A stretch of DNA of 64,000 bases from JAWKHR01 sp041394725. GTDB taxonomy: Bacteria; Acidobacteriota; Vicinamibacteria; Vicinamibacterales; SCN-69-37. Positions 41,724 to 50,704 of the stretch are shown here, in pieces. Both the position numbers and the translations under genes were made by a program. Below the pieces are notes generated by a model that was not told the DNA's origin, did no database searches, and saw only the letters and a program-made list of their open reading frames with translations. Within the stretch, counting starts at the first letter, position 1, and each line of letters starts with the position of its first letter. The DNA lies in NCBI GenBank assembly GCA_041394725.1, contig JAWKHR010000010.1:91150-155149 (forward strand), written 5' to 3'.

Positions 41724-44147
41724 GTGCCCCTGCGCCTCGCGATCCGCTCCCTGCGCCGGCAGCCCGGCTTCACGCTCGTCGCCGTGCTGACGCTGGCGCT
41801 CGGGATCGGCGCCACGTCGGCGATCTACACGGTGGTGGACGCCGTCCTGCTGCGGCCGCTGCCGTTCCCCGACGCGGGACGACTCGTCATCCTGCAGGAG
41901 CGGGCGCCGAGCTTCCCGAATCCGATTTCCCTCAGCGTCCTGAACTTTCCCGACCTGCGCGACCGTGCGGAGAGTGTCGAGCGCGTCGGCGCGTGGCGCA
42001 CGTTCACGGTGAACCTGACGGGGACCGAGGATCCGGTCCGCCTGGCCGCGAAGATGATCACGGCCGACGTGCTGACCACGCTTCGCGTGCCGCCCCTGCT
42101 CGGTCGTGCCTTCTCGGCGGACGACGACCGGGCGGGCGCGCCGGCGGTCGCGCTCGTCAGCGAGGACCTGTGGAGGACGCGGCTGGGTGGCGACGACGAC
42201 GTGGTCGGACGCACGGTCCAGCTCGACGGAAGCCCGGTGACCGTGGTCGGCGTCCTGCCGGCGTCGTTCCGGCTGGTGCAGCCGGCCGACGTGTACGTGC
42301 CGCTCTGGCCGTGGCTCTCGGCGCAGCTCCAGGACCGGACGTGGCATCCCGGGATCAACGGCCTGGCGCGGCTGCGCGACGGCGTCACGCTCGAGGAGGC
42401 GCGGCGCGAGGGCGAGCAGATCGGCGCCGAACTGGAGCGCGCCTTCCCGGACGCCAATCGCCAGATGCGATTCGTGGCGACGCCGCTCCTCGACGCGATG
42501 GTGCAGAACGTGCGGACCGGCATGCTCCTGCTGGTCGCGGCGGTGGCGGGCGTGCTGCTCATCGCGTGCCTGAACGTCGCCGGGCTGCTCCTCGCGCGCG
42601 GCCTGGCGCGCCGCCGCGACGTCGCCGTCCGGACCGCGCTCGGCGCCTCCCGCCGCGACATCGGCGTGCTCGTGTTCACCGAGAGCCTCGTGCTCGCCCT
42701 CGCCGGCGCCGCGGCCGGCCTCGCGATGGCCGGGCTCCTCGTGCCGTCGCTGATGCAGCTCGTCGGTCCGACGCTGCCGCGCGCGGACCTCGTGACCGTG
42801 GACGGGCGCGTCCTCGCGTTCACGCTCGCCCTGTCGGTGGCGAGTGCCGTCGTCTTCGGGCTGATGCCGGCGTGGTCCGCCGCCCGGGTGGACGTGCGCG
42901 AGATTCTGGCCGAGGGCGGCCGCGGCCAGTCAGGGAGCCGGCGGCAGCGCCGCGTGCGGCAGACCCTCGTCGTCGTCGAGGTCGCGATGACCGTCGCGCT
43001 GCTGGTGGTGGCCGGCCTCCTGCTGCGGTCGTTCGGCCGGCTGCAGTCGGTGGATCCCGGATTCCGCGCCGACCACCTGCTGGTGGCCGGCGTGCCGCTC
43101 TCGCCGGCGACGTACCCGTCGGCGGAGGTCCGGACCCGGGCCGTGGAGGATCTGCTCGCGCGCCTCGGCGCGTCGCCCGGCGTGCGCGCCGTGGCGGCGA
43201 CGACGATCCTGCCGCTCAGCGGCACGGGCGGCAGCTTCCACCACAACCTGCAGAAGCGGCCGCCCGCCGGGCCGCAGGACTGGATCCTCGCGAGCCTGCG
43301 CGCGGTGACGCGGACCTACTTCGACACGATGGGCATGCCGATCGTGCGCGGCCGCGCCTTCGGTCGCGACGATCGGCAGGGCACCGAGCCCGTGGTGATC
43401 GTCAACGAGGCCTGGGTCGAGCAGTTCATGCCCGGCGAGAATCCGATCGGCGAGAAGATCTCGCTCGGCACCGAGTACGACGGCTCGCTGCCCTGGCTCA
43501 CCATCGTCGGCGTGGCCGGCAACGTGCGGCAGGCGCCGGACGCCGAGCCCCGGGGCGAGCTCTACGTGCCGTACGAGCAGTATCCGGATTCGTTCTTCGA
43601 GCGGATGTACCAGAACATCACGGTGGTCCTGCGCACGGAGACGCCGCCGGCGTCGGTCGCGCCCGGATTCCGGCAGATCGTCCGGGACTTCGACGCGGAC
43701 CAGCCGATCGTGAACCTGCGGACGATGGACGCGGTCATGGCCGGCGCGGTGGCGCAGCCGAAGTTCCGGACCGTGCTCCTTGGCCTGTTCGCGGCGATCG
43801 CGCTGGTGCTGGCCGGCATCGGGTTGTACGGCGTGCTGGCGCACGGCGTGGTGCAGCGGCGGGGCGAGTTCGGCATCCGGCTGGCGCTCGGCGCCACGCC
43901 GGGCGGCATCCTGGGGCTGGTGATCGGCGAGGGCCTGCGGCTGGCCCTCATCGGCGTGGCCGGCGGCGTGATCACCGCGCTGCTGGCGGTGCGGCTCGTG
44001 CAGACGATGCTGTTCGACGTGGCGGCCTCGGACGCCGTGTCGTGGCTGGCGGCCATCCTGTCGGTGCTGGCCGCGGCGCTCGTGGCCAGCTGGCTGCCGG
44101 CGCGTCGCGCCACGCGCGGCGGCGCGGCCGAAGCGCTTCGGCGCTGA
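41724..44147 (+). CDS. ADOP-type ABC permease (MacB/FtsX-like)
   Basis: An 807-residue duplicated permease. It opens with the first transmembrane helix (LRRQPGFTLVAVLTLALGIGA). Core domain one is about 45-255, FtsX domain one about 270-400 (GASRRDIGVLVFTESLVLAL as the coupling region), core domain two about 440-660 and FtsX domain two about 685-805 (GVVQRRGEFGIRLALGATPGGI, ending ARRATRGGAAEALRR). Like the other three in this window it has no ATPase neighbour. It also lacks the PadR-linked N-terminal region, and no regulator adjoins it. GTG start, probably leaderless. Substrate unknown. Confidence 0.88.
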   Translation: MPLRLAIRSLRRQPGFTLVAVLTLALGIGATSAIYTVVDAVLLRPLPFPDAGRLVILQERAPSFPNPISLSVLNFPDLRDRAESVERVGAWRTFTVNLTGTEDPVRLAAKMITADVLTTLRVPPLLGRAFSADDDRAGAPAVALVSEDLWRTRLGGDDDVVGRTVQLDGSPVTVVGVLPASFRLVQPADVYVPLWPWLSAQLQDRTWHPGINGLARLRDGVTLEEARREGEQIGAELERAFPDANRQMRFVATPLLDAMVQNVRTGMLLLVAAVAGVLLIACLNVAGLLLARGLARRRDVAVRTALGASRRDIGVLVFTESLVLALAGAAAGLAMAGLLVPSLMQLVGPTLPRADLVTVDGRVLAFTLALSVASAVVFGLMPAWSAARVDVREILAEGGRGQSGSRRQRRVRQTLVVVEVAMTVALLVVAGLLLRSFGRLQSVDPGFRADHLLVAGVPLSPATYPSAEVRTRAVEDLLARLGASPGVRAVAATTILPLSGTGGSFHHNLQKRPPAGPQDWILASLRAVTRTYFDTMGMPIVRGRAFGRDDRQGTEPVVIVNEAWVEQFMPGENPIGEKISLGTEYDGSLPWLTIVGVAGNVRQAPDAEPRGELYVPYEQYPDSFFERMYQNITVVLRTETPPASVAPGFRQIVRDFDADQPIVNLRTMDAVMAGAVAQPKFRTVLLGLFAAIALVLAGIGLYGVLAHGVVQRRGEFGIRLALGATPGGILGLVIGEGLRLALIGVAGGVITALLAVRLVQTMLFDVAASDAVSWLAAILSVLAAALVASWLPARRATRGGAAEALRR

Positions 44148-44198
44148 TCGGCGCACCGGCGAGGTCGGCGCCGGCGGAGGGCCCGGCCCGCCTGACAC

Positions 44199-44375
44199 TC
44201 AGGGAATCTGGTGCTGAGCCGGCGGCTCGCCGCCGTAGTCCCGTCCTGCCGTGGCACCCGTCTGCTGCATCGGCCAGTACGCGAGGACGATGAGGCCGAA
44301 GAAGAGCGCAATCAGGATCGCCATGATGCGCACCCACGAGGTCGGCCAGCGAGTGAAGTCGAGGTCGTCTGTCAT
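44199..44375 (-). CDS. Small single-pass membrane protein, unknown
   Basis: A 58-residue open frame: an acidic N-terminus (MTDDLDFTRWPTSW), one strong transmembrane helix (about 15-35, VRIMAILIALFFGLIVLAYW) and a polar tail. The ATG has a GGGGGTG Shine-Dalgarno-like run 5 bases upstream, and the composition is not that of an antisense shadow. It lies alone between a convergent permease and a divergent exported-protein gene. No family recognised. Confidence 0.5.
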   Translation of the reverse strand: MTDDLDFTRWPTSWVRIMAILIALFFGLIVLAYWPMQQTGATAGRDYGGEPPAQHQIP

Positions 44376-44667
44376 GTCGGCACCCCCTGACAGGTGATCG
44401 CAGCCGGTGTCGTTCCGGTCGCCGAGGCCGGACGGTCGCCACCGCGTGCGACACGCCGGCGGCGCACCGTACTCCTGTTTCATTGCAAGGAAGGCGCCAG
44501 CCGTGGAGCGGCGCTGGTCGGCGCCCGTCGTCGGGACCGCGCCGAAACCAGCGCCTCCCCGACCTGCGCGCACCGAGGCACAGGCGCAATCCGCGCAGGT
44601 GCGCCGGCGCCGTCTCGATACCGGCATCGGGCGCGCGGCGCGTGCACCGGCCCGGCCGGTACGCGCG
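44376..44667. other. Divergent spacer, nothing recognised
   Basis: About 290 bases between the small membrane protein and the OB-fold-like exported protein. Both promoters should lie here, but no convincing hexamer pair, palindrome or RNA fold was seen. The open frame through it on the plus strand is arginine- and proline-rich and lacks family character. Confidence 0.4.
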
Positions 44668-46035
44668 ATGGCCACGGCGGTTGCCGTGGCTGCACTCACC
44701 GCGGTCACGGCCGTGGCCGCGGCCGCGCAGAACTACGACGAGGATCGCACCACGTTCACGTTCGACAGTCCCGTCATGGTGCCCGGCACCACGCTGCCGC
44801 CGGGCACGTACACGTTCAGGCTCGCCGACACCGCGTCGAATCGCGAGATCATCGAGATCCTGAAGGGCGACGCCGCGCCGGTTGCGATCGCGCATGCGAT
44901 TCCGACGGTCCGGCCGGAGATGACGAGCGATGTCGTGCTGCTCCTCAACCCCACCGGGAATGCCGAACCGCCGGCCGTCAAGACGTGGTTCTACCCCGGT
45001 GAGCTGTACGGACACGAGTTCGTCTATCCGGATGCCGAGGCGCGCCAGATCGCCCAGCGCACGAAGACGCTGGTGCTCTCCGGCGACACGTCCGGCCAGA
45101 CCGCCGATGCCGGATCCGCCACGCTCTTCCGCATCGACGCGGACGGCGCCCACCAGGCCTGGCAGCCGGACGAGGCGCAGATGCGCGACTGGCAGCAGTG
45201 GTACCGGAGCCGCAACGCCGAGGCGATGGTCGCGGCGCCGGCACGCACGAAGGCGGAGCGGCGATCCACGGCGCCGATGATGAAGGCCGACGTCGAGGGC
45301 AGCCGGCTGCCGCTCGACGACCTCGAGGACAACCCGACGCGCTACCTCGGCCGCACCGTGACGGTGACCGGCGAGGTGGACGACGTGTTCGGTCCGCAGC
45401 TGTTCAAGATCGACGAGCCCGACTGGGCCGACCTCGGGGGCGAGATGCTGGTCTATGTGCCCGGCAACCTGGCGGCGCTCGTGCGCCAGGATGACCGCGT
45501 GACCGTCAGCGGGACGGTCCGGCACCTCACGCAGGACGAACTCGGCCAGGGCACGGCATGGCTCGAGGACGCGGGCGGCCCCGAAGGCGTCTTCGCGTCC
45601 CGGCCCGCCATCGTGGCGGATCGGATTGTCGGGGGCGACAGCGACGTCGCGCTGACGATCGACGTGCCCGAGGGCACCGCCGGCGCCGGGCACGGCGCGA
45701 TGATGAGCGGTGCGTCGGGCGGCACCGAGCCGATGACCGATGCGGCGGCGGTCGTCACCGGTGGCAGCGCCATGGTGGGCCGCCGCGTGAAGCTCGAGGA
45801 CGTCCAGGTCGATCGGCCCGGCGCGCATCGCGGGTTCTGGGTGATCAGCCACGGCGCCCGCCTGCTGGTGCTGCCGTCGCGGCGGCCGGATACCGGCCTG
45901 ACGATGCCGTCCGCGGGCCAGTCCGTCACGCTCGAAGGCACGGTGCTGGCGTTGCCGCGCGGCATGCGCGACGCCGCCCGCTCGGCCGGCCACGGCAACG
46001 AGCACATCTACATCTACGCGACCACCATCAAGTGA
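44668..46035 (+). CDS. Exported protein with OB-fold-like domains, unknown function
   Basis: A 455-residue exported protein (signal peptide about 1-22, ending AAAQ). Residues 25-150 form a beta-rich domain (FDSPVMVPGTTLPPGTYTFRL, ILKGDAAPVAIAHAIP, TWFYPGELYGHEFVYP) typical of small acidobacterial exported proteins. Two later segments look like OB-folds: about 220-290 (NPTRYLGRTVTVTGEVDDVF, DRVTVSGTVRHL) and about 365-455 (VGRRVKLEDVQVDR, GQSVTLEGTVLALP). The latter recalls single-strand-binding-like or BOF-type periplasmic modules. The ATG directly before the signal was chosen; an upstream start at 44407 would bury the signal. No role assigned. Confidence 0.6.
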   Translation: MATAVAVAALTAVTAVAAAAQNYDEDRTTFTFDSPVMVPGTTLPPGTYTFRLADTASNREIIEILKGDAAPVAIAHAIPTVRPEMTSDVVLLLNPTGNAEPPAVKTWFYPGELYGHEFVYPDAEARQIAQRTKTLVLSGDTSGQTADAGSATLFRIDADGAHQAWQPDEAQMRDWQQWYRSRNAEAMVAAPARTKAERRSTAPMMKADVEGSRLPLDDLEDNPTRYLGRTVTVTGEVDDVFGPQLFKIDEPDWADLGGEMLVYVPGNLAALVRQDDRVTVSGTVRHLTQDELGQGTAWLEDAGGPEGVFASRPAIVADRIVGGDSDVALTIDVPEGTAGAGHGAMMSGASGGTEPMTDAAAVVTGGSAMVGRRVKLEDVQVDRPGAHRGFWVISHGARLLVLPSRRPDTGLTMPSAGQSVTLEGTVLALPRGMRDAARSAGHGNEHIYIYATTIK

Positions 46036-46189
46036 CGTCCGGTCGTGGCGCGACCGGGGTGCGACGAGGGACGCGATCCCCTCGTCGGTGCCCCCGGCCG
46101 CCCGGCCGGCCAGCAGGTGCCCGGCGTCCGCGCCCGCGGGCGCCGGCGGATCGGTTGATCGCGCCTGATGCCGCCGGGTACGCTGCGGC

Positions 46190-47104
46190 GTGTCCAGCGA
46201 GCCGACGCAGGGGACTTCGCCGCTGACCGCCGGCCGGCGCGGCGTGCTCTGGATGACGGTGGCCGTCGCCGGCTGGGCGATGGTCGAGATCATCGGCGGC
46301 CTGCTGGAGCGGCCCTACTCGCTGTTCCAGGTCGTGTGGTCGCGGTACGCGGTCCACCTGCTGTTCATGCTCGTGGTCGTGGGGCGCGGTGCGCCCGGCG
46401 CCCTGTGGCGCACGCGGCGCCTGCGGTACCAGGTGGGCCGGTCGATGCTGATGCTCGGCATGCCGGCCTGCTTCATCTTCGGCCTGGCGGGCGGCGCGCC
46501 GGCCGGGGCGTTCCTGTCGGTCTTCTGGACGTCGCCGCTGCTCATCCTGGTCCTCGCGCGCGTCCTCCTGCGGGAGCGGGCGCGCGTCCTCCTGGTCGCG
46601 GCGGCGGTCGCGGCGTTCGCGGGGATGGTCCTGTTGCAGAACCCCGTCGCGTCGCTCTCGCCGTCGGCCGTGGCGCTCGCGCTCGGCATGTCCTTCTGCT
46701 TCGCCCTCTACGTCGTGATGACGCGCTCGCTCCGCACGGAGTGGACCGGGACGAACCTCTTCTACACGGCGCTCGGCCCCTTCCTGCCGCTGACGGCCGT
46801 GATGCCGTTCATGTGGACGACCCCGGACCTGCACGACGCGCTGGTGCTCGCCGCCATCGGCGTGGTCGGCCTCGGCTCGCTCTACGCGCTCGACCGGTCG
46901 GCCGCCCTCGCGCCGGTGTCGCTCACGTCACCGGCGCAGTACCTGCAGGGCGTCTGGACGTTCGCGATCGTGTTCGCCCTCGGCGCGATGCCGCACCTGG
47001 GCCGGCGCATCCCGGTCGCCTCGGCGGTGATCGTGGCGGCGACGTGCCTGACCTGGTGGTTCGACTCGCGCCTGCTCGGGACGCCCGACGACTCGGCGTC
47101 GTGA
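46190..47104 (+). CDS. EamA-family (DMT) transporter
   Basis: A 304-residue drug/metabolite transporter with ten predicted helices in two EamA repeats (about 20-145 and 155-295). The first repeat has WSRYAVHLLFMLV and FGLAGGAPAGAFLSVFWTSPLL; the second has LGMSFCFALYVVMTRSL and LAPVSLTSPAQYLQGVWTFAIVF. Such proteins export amino acids, nucleosides or other small metabolites; the substrate is not predictable. GTG start. TACGCT at 46179-46184 ends 5 bases upstream, so the transcript may be leaderless. It converges with the next gene on the opposite strand. Confidence 0.88.
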   Translation: MSSEPTQGTSPLTAGRRGVLWMTVAVAGWAMVEIIGGLLERPYSLFQVVWSRYAVHLLFMLVVVGRGAPGALWRTRRLRYQVGRSMLMLGMPACFIFGLAGGAPAGAFLSVFWTSPLLILVLARVLLRERARVLLVAAAVAAFAGMVLLQNPVASLSPSAVALALGMSFCFALYVVMTRSLRTEWTGTNLFYTALGPFLPLTAVMPFMWTTPDLHDALVLAAIGVVGLGSLYALDRSAALAPVSLTSPAQYLQGVWTFAIVFALGAMPHLGRRIPVASAVIVAATCLTWWFDSRLLGTPDDSAS

Positions 47105-47111
47105 CGGCTCG

Positions 47112-47768
47112 CTACAGCCCCAGGAACGCCAGCGCGACGTTGTCCTCGAGCGCCTTGCGGTGCGCCTCGACCAGGGTGATGTTCTGCTGCGGTCCGGTCG
47201 GGCCGACGACGACGTCGGCCGGCTGCTCGGGGGGCGTGCGGCCGGCCTTGACGTCCGAGATGATCTCGCCGACGTCGATGTTCATCACCGTCAGCCCCAT
47301 CGCCGCGTAGGCCTGCTTCCGGATCCACCGGTACTCGGCGAGCGACAGGTGCTGGGCGTTGAGCGCCTCGACCTGCCAGCGCTTCGCGTCCAGGTACGCG
47401 GCGGCCAGGTCGCTGTAGGCGCTGAGCAGCGCCGGCGCGTCCAGCACCGTGGCGTCGCGTTCCTTCAGCGACTCCGACAGCGTCTTGTACTTGGCGTCCA
47501 GCTCGGTGAACCGGTCGCCGAGCTTCTGCCGGACGGCCGACTGCACCGCCAGCAGCGACGCCAGCTGCGCCTCGGTGAACTCGCCCGAGTCCGGCGGCAC
47601 GTAGGACGACGTGTTCTCGACGCCCTTCTCGATGTCGGGAATCTGGCCGAGCGCGGCGAAGCTCGCGACGGTCGATCCGATCCGGTGCATCACGTAGTAG
47701 ACGCCGATGCCCCCGGCGACAATCGCCAGGAGCGCGACCACGCCACATCCGATCGCCAGCTTCTTCAC
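47112..47768 (-). CDS. Membrane-anchored helical protein, unknown
   Basis: A 218-residue protein with one N-terminal transmembrane helix (about 4-26, LAIGCGVVALLAIVAGGIGVYY) and a soluble, largely helical domain (about 60-175). The domain contains LGDRFTELDAKYKTLSESL, a DAPALLSAYSDLAAAYLDAKRWQVEALNAQ helix pair and YRWIRKQAYAAMG. No family recognised. Two GTG codons follow AAGGAGG; the second (47768) has the better spacing. It is transcribed divergently from the membrane-protein gene at 47958 and converges with the EamA gene. Confidence 0.62.
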   Translation of the reverse strand: MKKLAIGCGVVALLAIVAGGIGVYYVMHRIGSTVASFAALGQIPDIEKGVENTSSYVPPDSGEFTEAQLASLLAVQSAVRQKLGDRFTELDAKYKTLSESLKERDATVLDAPALLSAYSDLAAAYLDAKRWQVEALNAQHLSLAEYRWIRKQAYAAMGLTVMNIDVGEIISDVKAGRTPPEQPADVVVGPTGPQQNITLVEAHRKALEDNVALAFLGL

Positions 47769-47957
47769 CACGCCCTCCTTCGGGATGCACGGACTCGGCC
47801 GCGGCTCCACGGTGGCCAGCCTCGCGAGCGCGACCCGATGCCGGCGTGGCGATCGGCGCCGCGAGCGCCGAGAGTATACCCGGGACCGGCCGGTGGACGA
47901 TGGCGGCGGGCACGGCCACGGCCGAATTGGCGTATCCTCGTGGGCTCCCGCACCTTT

Positions 47958-48632
47958 ATGGAGCCGACGTCCCGGTCCCGTGCCAGCGCCGTGCGCCGCC
48001 TCGCGCGCGAACTCGAGCGCGACGGCAACCCGCGCGCCCAGCTGCTGTTCATCCTCCTCCTGACCGGTGTCGCCGGCGCGGTCGCGTCATTCGTCATGCT
48101 GCGGGCCGGGTTCGACCGGATGTGGTTGCGCTATCCAGCGGCGGCGACCGCCGGCTACGCCCTGTTCCTCGTGGCGCTCCTTCAGTGGGTGCGCTGGCGC
48201 GTCACCCAGCGCGCGCCGGCGTCGGGCCCGGTGGCGGAGGACGACGCGCGCGCCCCCGAACCGCGGCCGTCCAGCCGCGCCCGGAAGCTCTCCGACTGGC
48301 TCGAGCTGCTCGATCCGACGATGTTCCTGGACGACATGCCGGCCATCGCGCTGCTGTTCGTCGCCGTGATCGTCGCCGTCGCCGTGGCCGGCGTGGTGCT
48401 CTCGGCGCCGATCCTGCTGGCGGAGCTGCTGCTCGACGGCCTCATCGTCGCCGGCCTCTGGCATCGCGTCAGTGCCGGCGCCCGCCAGTTCACGTTCGAC
48501 CTGGCCGTGCGGCGCACGATCGGGCCGGCCATGTTCGTCATCGTCGGCCTGGCCGCCGCGGGGTTCCTGCTGGAGCAGGTGGCGCCGGGCGCGCGTTCGA
48601 TCGGCGACGTGCTTCGGGGGCTCACGGGTTGA
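47958..48632 (+). CDS. Multi-pass membrane protein, unknown
   Basis: A 224-residue membrane protein with about five hydrophobic helices (near 28-48, 60-77, 125-150, 150-170 and 188-208) and an acidic/proline linker around 85-105. Short motifs such as LLDPTMFLDDMPAIALLF and LLLDGLIVAGLWHRVSAGARQFTFDLAVRRT recur in uncharacterised bacterial membrane proteins. No function assigned. TATCCT (47933-47938) would give a 13-base leader without a ribosome-binding site. Its TGA overlaps a possible ATG of the next gene, whose better start is 60 bases further on. Confidence 0.62.
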   Translation: MEPTSRSRASAVRRLARELERDGNPRAQLLFILLLTGVAGAVASFVMLRAGFDRMWLRYPAAATAGYALFLVALLQWVRWRVTQRAPASGPVAEDDARAPEPRPSSRARKLSDWLELLDPTMFLDDMPAIALLFVAVIVAVAVAGVVLSAPILLAELLLDGLIVAGLWHRVSAGARQFTFDLAVRRTIGPAMFVIVGLAAAGFLLEQVAPGARSIGDVLRGLTG

Positions 48633-48691
48633 TGCGCACCGACATGCGACTCCCTTCCTCGAAGCGACCGGTGCCACCGCGGAGGCAGGAC

Positions 48692-50704
48692 ATGCAGCGC
48701 GTGGTGTGGGCGGTCCTTGGAATCGTGCTGCTGGCCATCGGGCCGATCGGCGTCGTCCACTCCGCGCCGCCGGCCAGCTCAGGCACGGCGGCAGCGGGCC
48801 AGGGCGCGGGGCAGGCCGCCGGCGCCGCGGCCATCAGCGGCGTGGTGTCGGATGAGGTCACGGGCCGGCCGATCGCCGGCGCCAGCGTGTTCCTCGTCAC
48901 GCGCGACCGGGCCTCCGGCCAGCTCCAACCGCTGCGACTGTCGATGGTCACCGACGCGCGCGGCCGATTCGTGTTCCTCGAGGCGTCGCCGAAGTACGCG
49001 TACACGCTGTCGGCGACCCACGGCGGGTACGAGGCCGGTCAGTACGAGGGACCGAACGCGCCCGCCGGCACCAGGAGCGAGCGCGGGGCCTCCATCACGG
49101 TCCGCGACGGCGAGTGGCTGCGCGACGCGAACATCCTGATGCGGCCGGTTCGGCCTTCGAGCATCGGCGGTCGCGTCGTGGACGAACGCGGCGAGCCGGT
49201 GGTCGCCGCCGCCGTGCGCCTCTTCACGACGCGCGAGGTCTCCGGCCACGACCAGCTCATGCCGGGTTCGGTCACGTCCACCGACGACCGGGGCGTGTAT
49301 CGGGTGCCCGTGACCGCCGGCCGGTACTACGTCGCGGTGCTGTCCGTGCAGGCGACGATGCCGGTGTCGGCGGCCGACCGGCCGCGCGACCTCGCGCTCG
49401 GCGGTCTGGTCGCCTTCGGCCGGAGCGCGCCGCCGATCGACGCCGGCGCGGTGCGCGGACCGGGCATCGACGTGGACGGCCGTCACCGCCTGGTCCTCAG
49501 CAACTTCGCCACGCCGCCACCTCCGGGCGCCGGGCGTCCGCGCGCCTACGCGCCGGTGTTCTTCCCGGCCGCGCGCGACATCGGCAGCGCGCAGGCCGTC
49601 GAGATCGAAGCCGGCACGACCCGCGCCGACATCGACTTCCGCCTCGAGCCGGTGGACGCGGTGACCGTCTCGGGTCGCGTCACTGGCCAGGCAGACGCCG
49701 CGGTGAACATGTTCCTGCGCCTCATGAGGCCGGGCAGCGAGCACCTCGGCTTCGGGTCGGAGGTCGCAACGACCATCGTCGAGCCCGACGGGACGTTCAC
49801 GTTCCTCCGGGTGCCCACCGGCCGATACACCCTGCTGGCCTCACCTGCGATCGTGGAAGCCGGCAGCGGCGGGGAAGGCAAGCTTCCGCCGAGTGTCGGA
49901 TATGGCTCGGTCCAGGGACTGTCGAGGACCTACCCGGGCGGCGCGCCCAGCCGGATGTGGTGGCGGTCGAGCGCCGGCGCCGCGGTCTGGGGCAGGATGC
50001 CGGTGGACGTCGGCGCCGGTGACGTCGCGGATCTCGATCTGCCGCTGCACGGCACCACGACCGTGCGCGGGCGACTGGTCTTCGACGGTCCGGACCCGCC
50101 GGATCCGAACCGCCGCGTCAACCTCATGCTCGAACCCGCGAACGGCGACGCCACGCTCGGCGTGCCGAACGGCTGGACGGATGCGGGCGACGACACGTAC
50201 GCCTTCGTCGCCGAGGGACTGCAGAGTGGCCGGTACGTGCCCCGGATCGGGTTTCCGCGGGACTGGCGCGTGAAGTCCATCACCGCGGGCGGCGCCGACC
50301 TCACCGCGACCGGCTTCGATGGATCGATCGGCACCGACTTCGACGACGTGGTCGTCACGATGACCCGCGAGGGCGCGTCGCTGTCCGGGCGCGTCACGGA
50401 TGCCCGGGGCGGGATGGCGACCGGGACCGTGCTCCTCTTTCCCACCGACCGCGCGCAATGGGCTGACTACGGCCTGACGCCGGAGCGCCTCTTGTCGATC
50501 GGCGCGGACGCCGACGGCGCGTACGCCTTCACCGGAGTGCCGGACGGCGAGTACTACGCGATTGCCGTGTCGGGAAGACAGACGCGGGACTGGATGGAGA
50601 CCAGGTTCCTCGACGCTGCGGCCGCGCTCGCCACGCGCGTGTCGCTCGTGACGGGCCGCACGCAGACGCAGGATCTCCGCATGTCCGAGGTCATCGTCCG
50701 ATGA
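48692..50704 (+). CDS. Exported carboxypeptidase-regulatory-like repeat protein
   Basis: A 670-residue exported protein. A signal peptide (about 1-25, ending HSAPP) and a low-complexity Gly/Ala stretch are followed by several CarboxypepD_reg-type beta-sandwiches: about 47-125 (ISGVVSDEVTGRPIAGASV), 150-215 (GGRVVDERGEPVVAAAVRLF, STDDRGVYRVPVTAG), and others near 320-400, 455-560 and 565-640 (SLSGRVTDARGGMATGTVLLF). These domains are structural or adhesive, and no catalytic site is visible. The ATG at 48692 has GGAGG 6 bases upstream; earlier ATGs at 48632 and 48644 would add a non-signal leader. The next gene, a paralogue, overlaps by ATGA. Confidence 0.7.
   Translation: MQRVVWAVLGIVLLAIGPIGVVHSAPPASSGTAAAGQGAGQAAGAAAISGVVSDEVTGRPIAGASVFLVTRDRASGQLQPLRLSMVTDARGRFVFLEASPKYAYTLSATHGGYEAGQYEGPNAPAGTRSERGASITVRDGEWLRDANILMRPVRPSSIGGRVVDERGEPVVAAAVRLFTTREVSGHDQLMPGSVTSTDDRGVYRVPVTAGRYYVAVLSVQATMPVSAADRPRDLALGGLVAFGRSAPPIDAGAVRGPGIDVDGRHRLVLSNFATPPPPGAGRPRAYAPVFFPAARDIGSAQAVEIEAGTTRADIDFRLEPVDAVTVSGRVTGQADAAVNMFLRLMRPGSEHLGFGSEVATTIVEPDGTFTFLRVPTGRYTLLASPAIVEAGSGGEGKLPPSVGYGSVQGLSRTYPGGAPSRMWWRSSAGAAVWGRMPVDVGAGDVADLDLPLHGTTTVRGRLVFDGPDPPDPNRRVNLMLEPANGDATLGVPNGWTDAGDDTYAFVAEGLQSGRYVPRIGFPRDWRVKSITAGGADLTATGFDGSIGTDFDDVVVTMTREGASLSGRVTDARGGMATGTVLLFPTDRAQWADYGLTPERLLSIGADADGAYAFTGVPDGEYYAIAVSGRQTRDWMETRFLDAAAALATRVSLVTGRTQTQDLRMSEVIVR

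Noticed and set aside
44407..44667. N-terminal 87-residue extension of the exported OB-fold-like protein
   Set aside because: Arg/Pro-rich, precedes a clear signal peptide and would place it internally; start moved to 44668.
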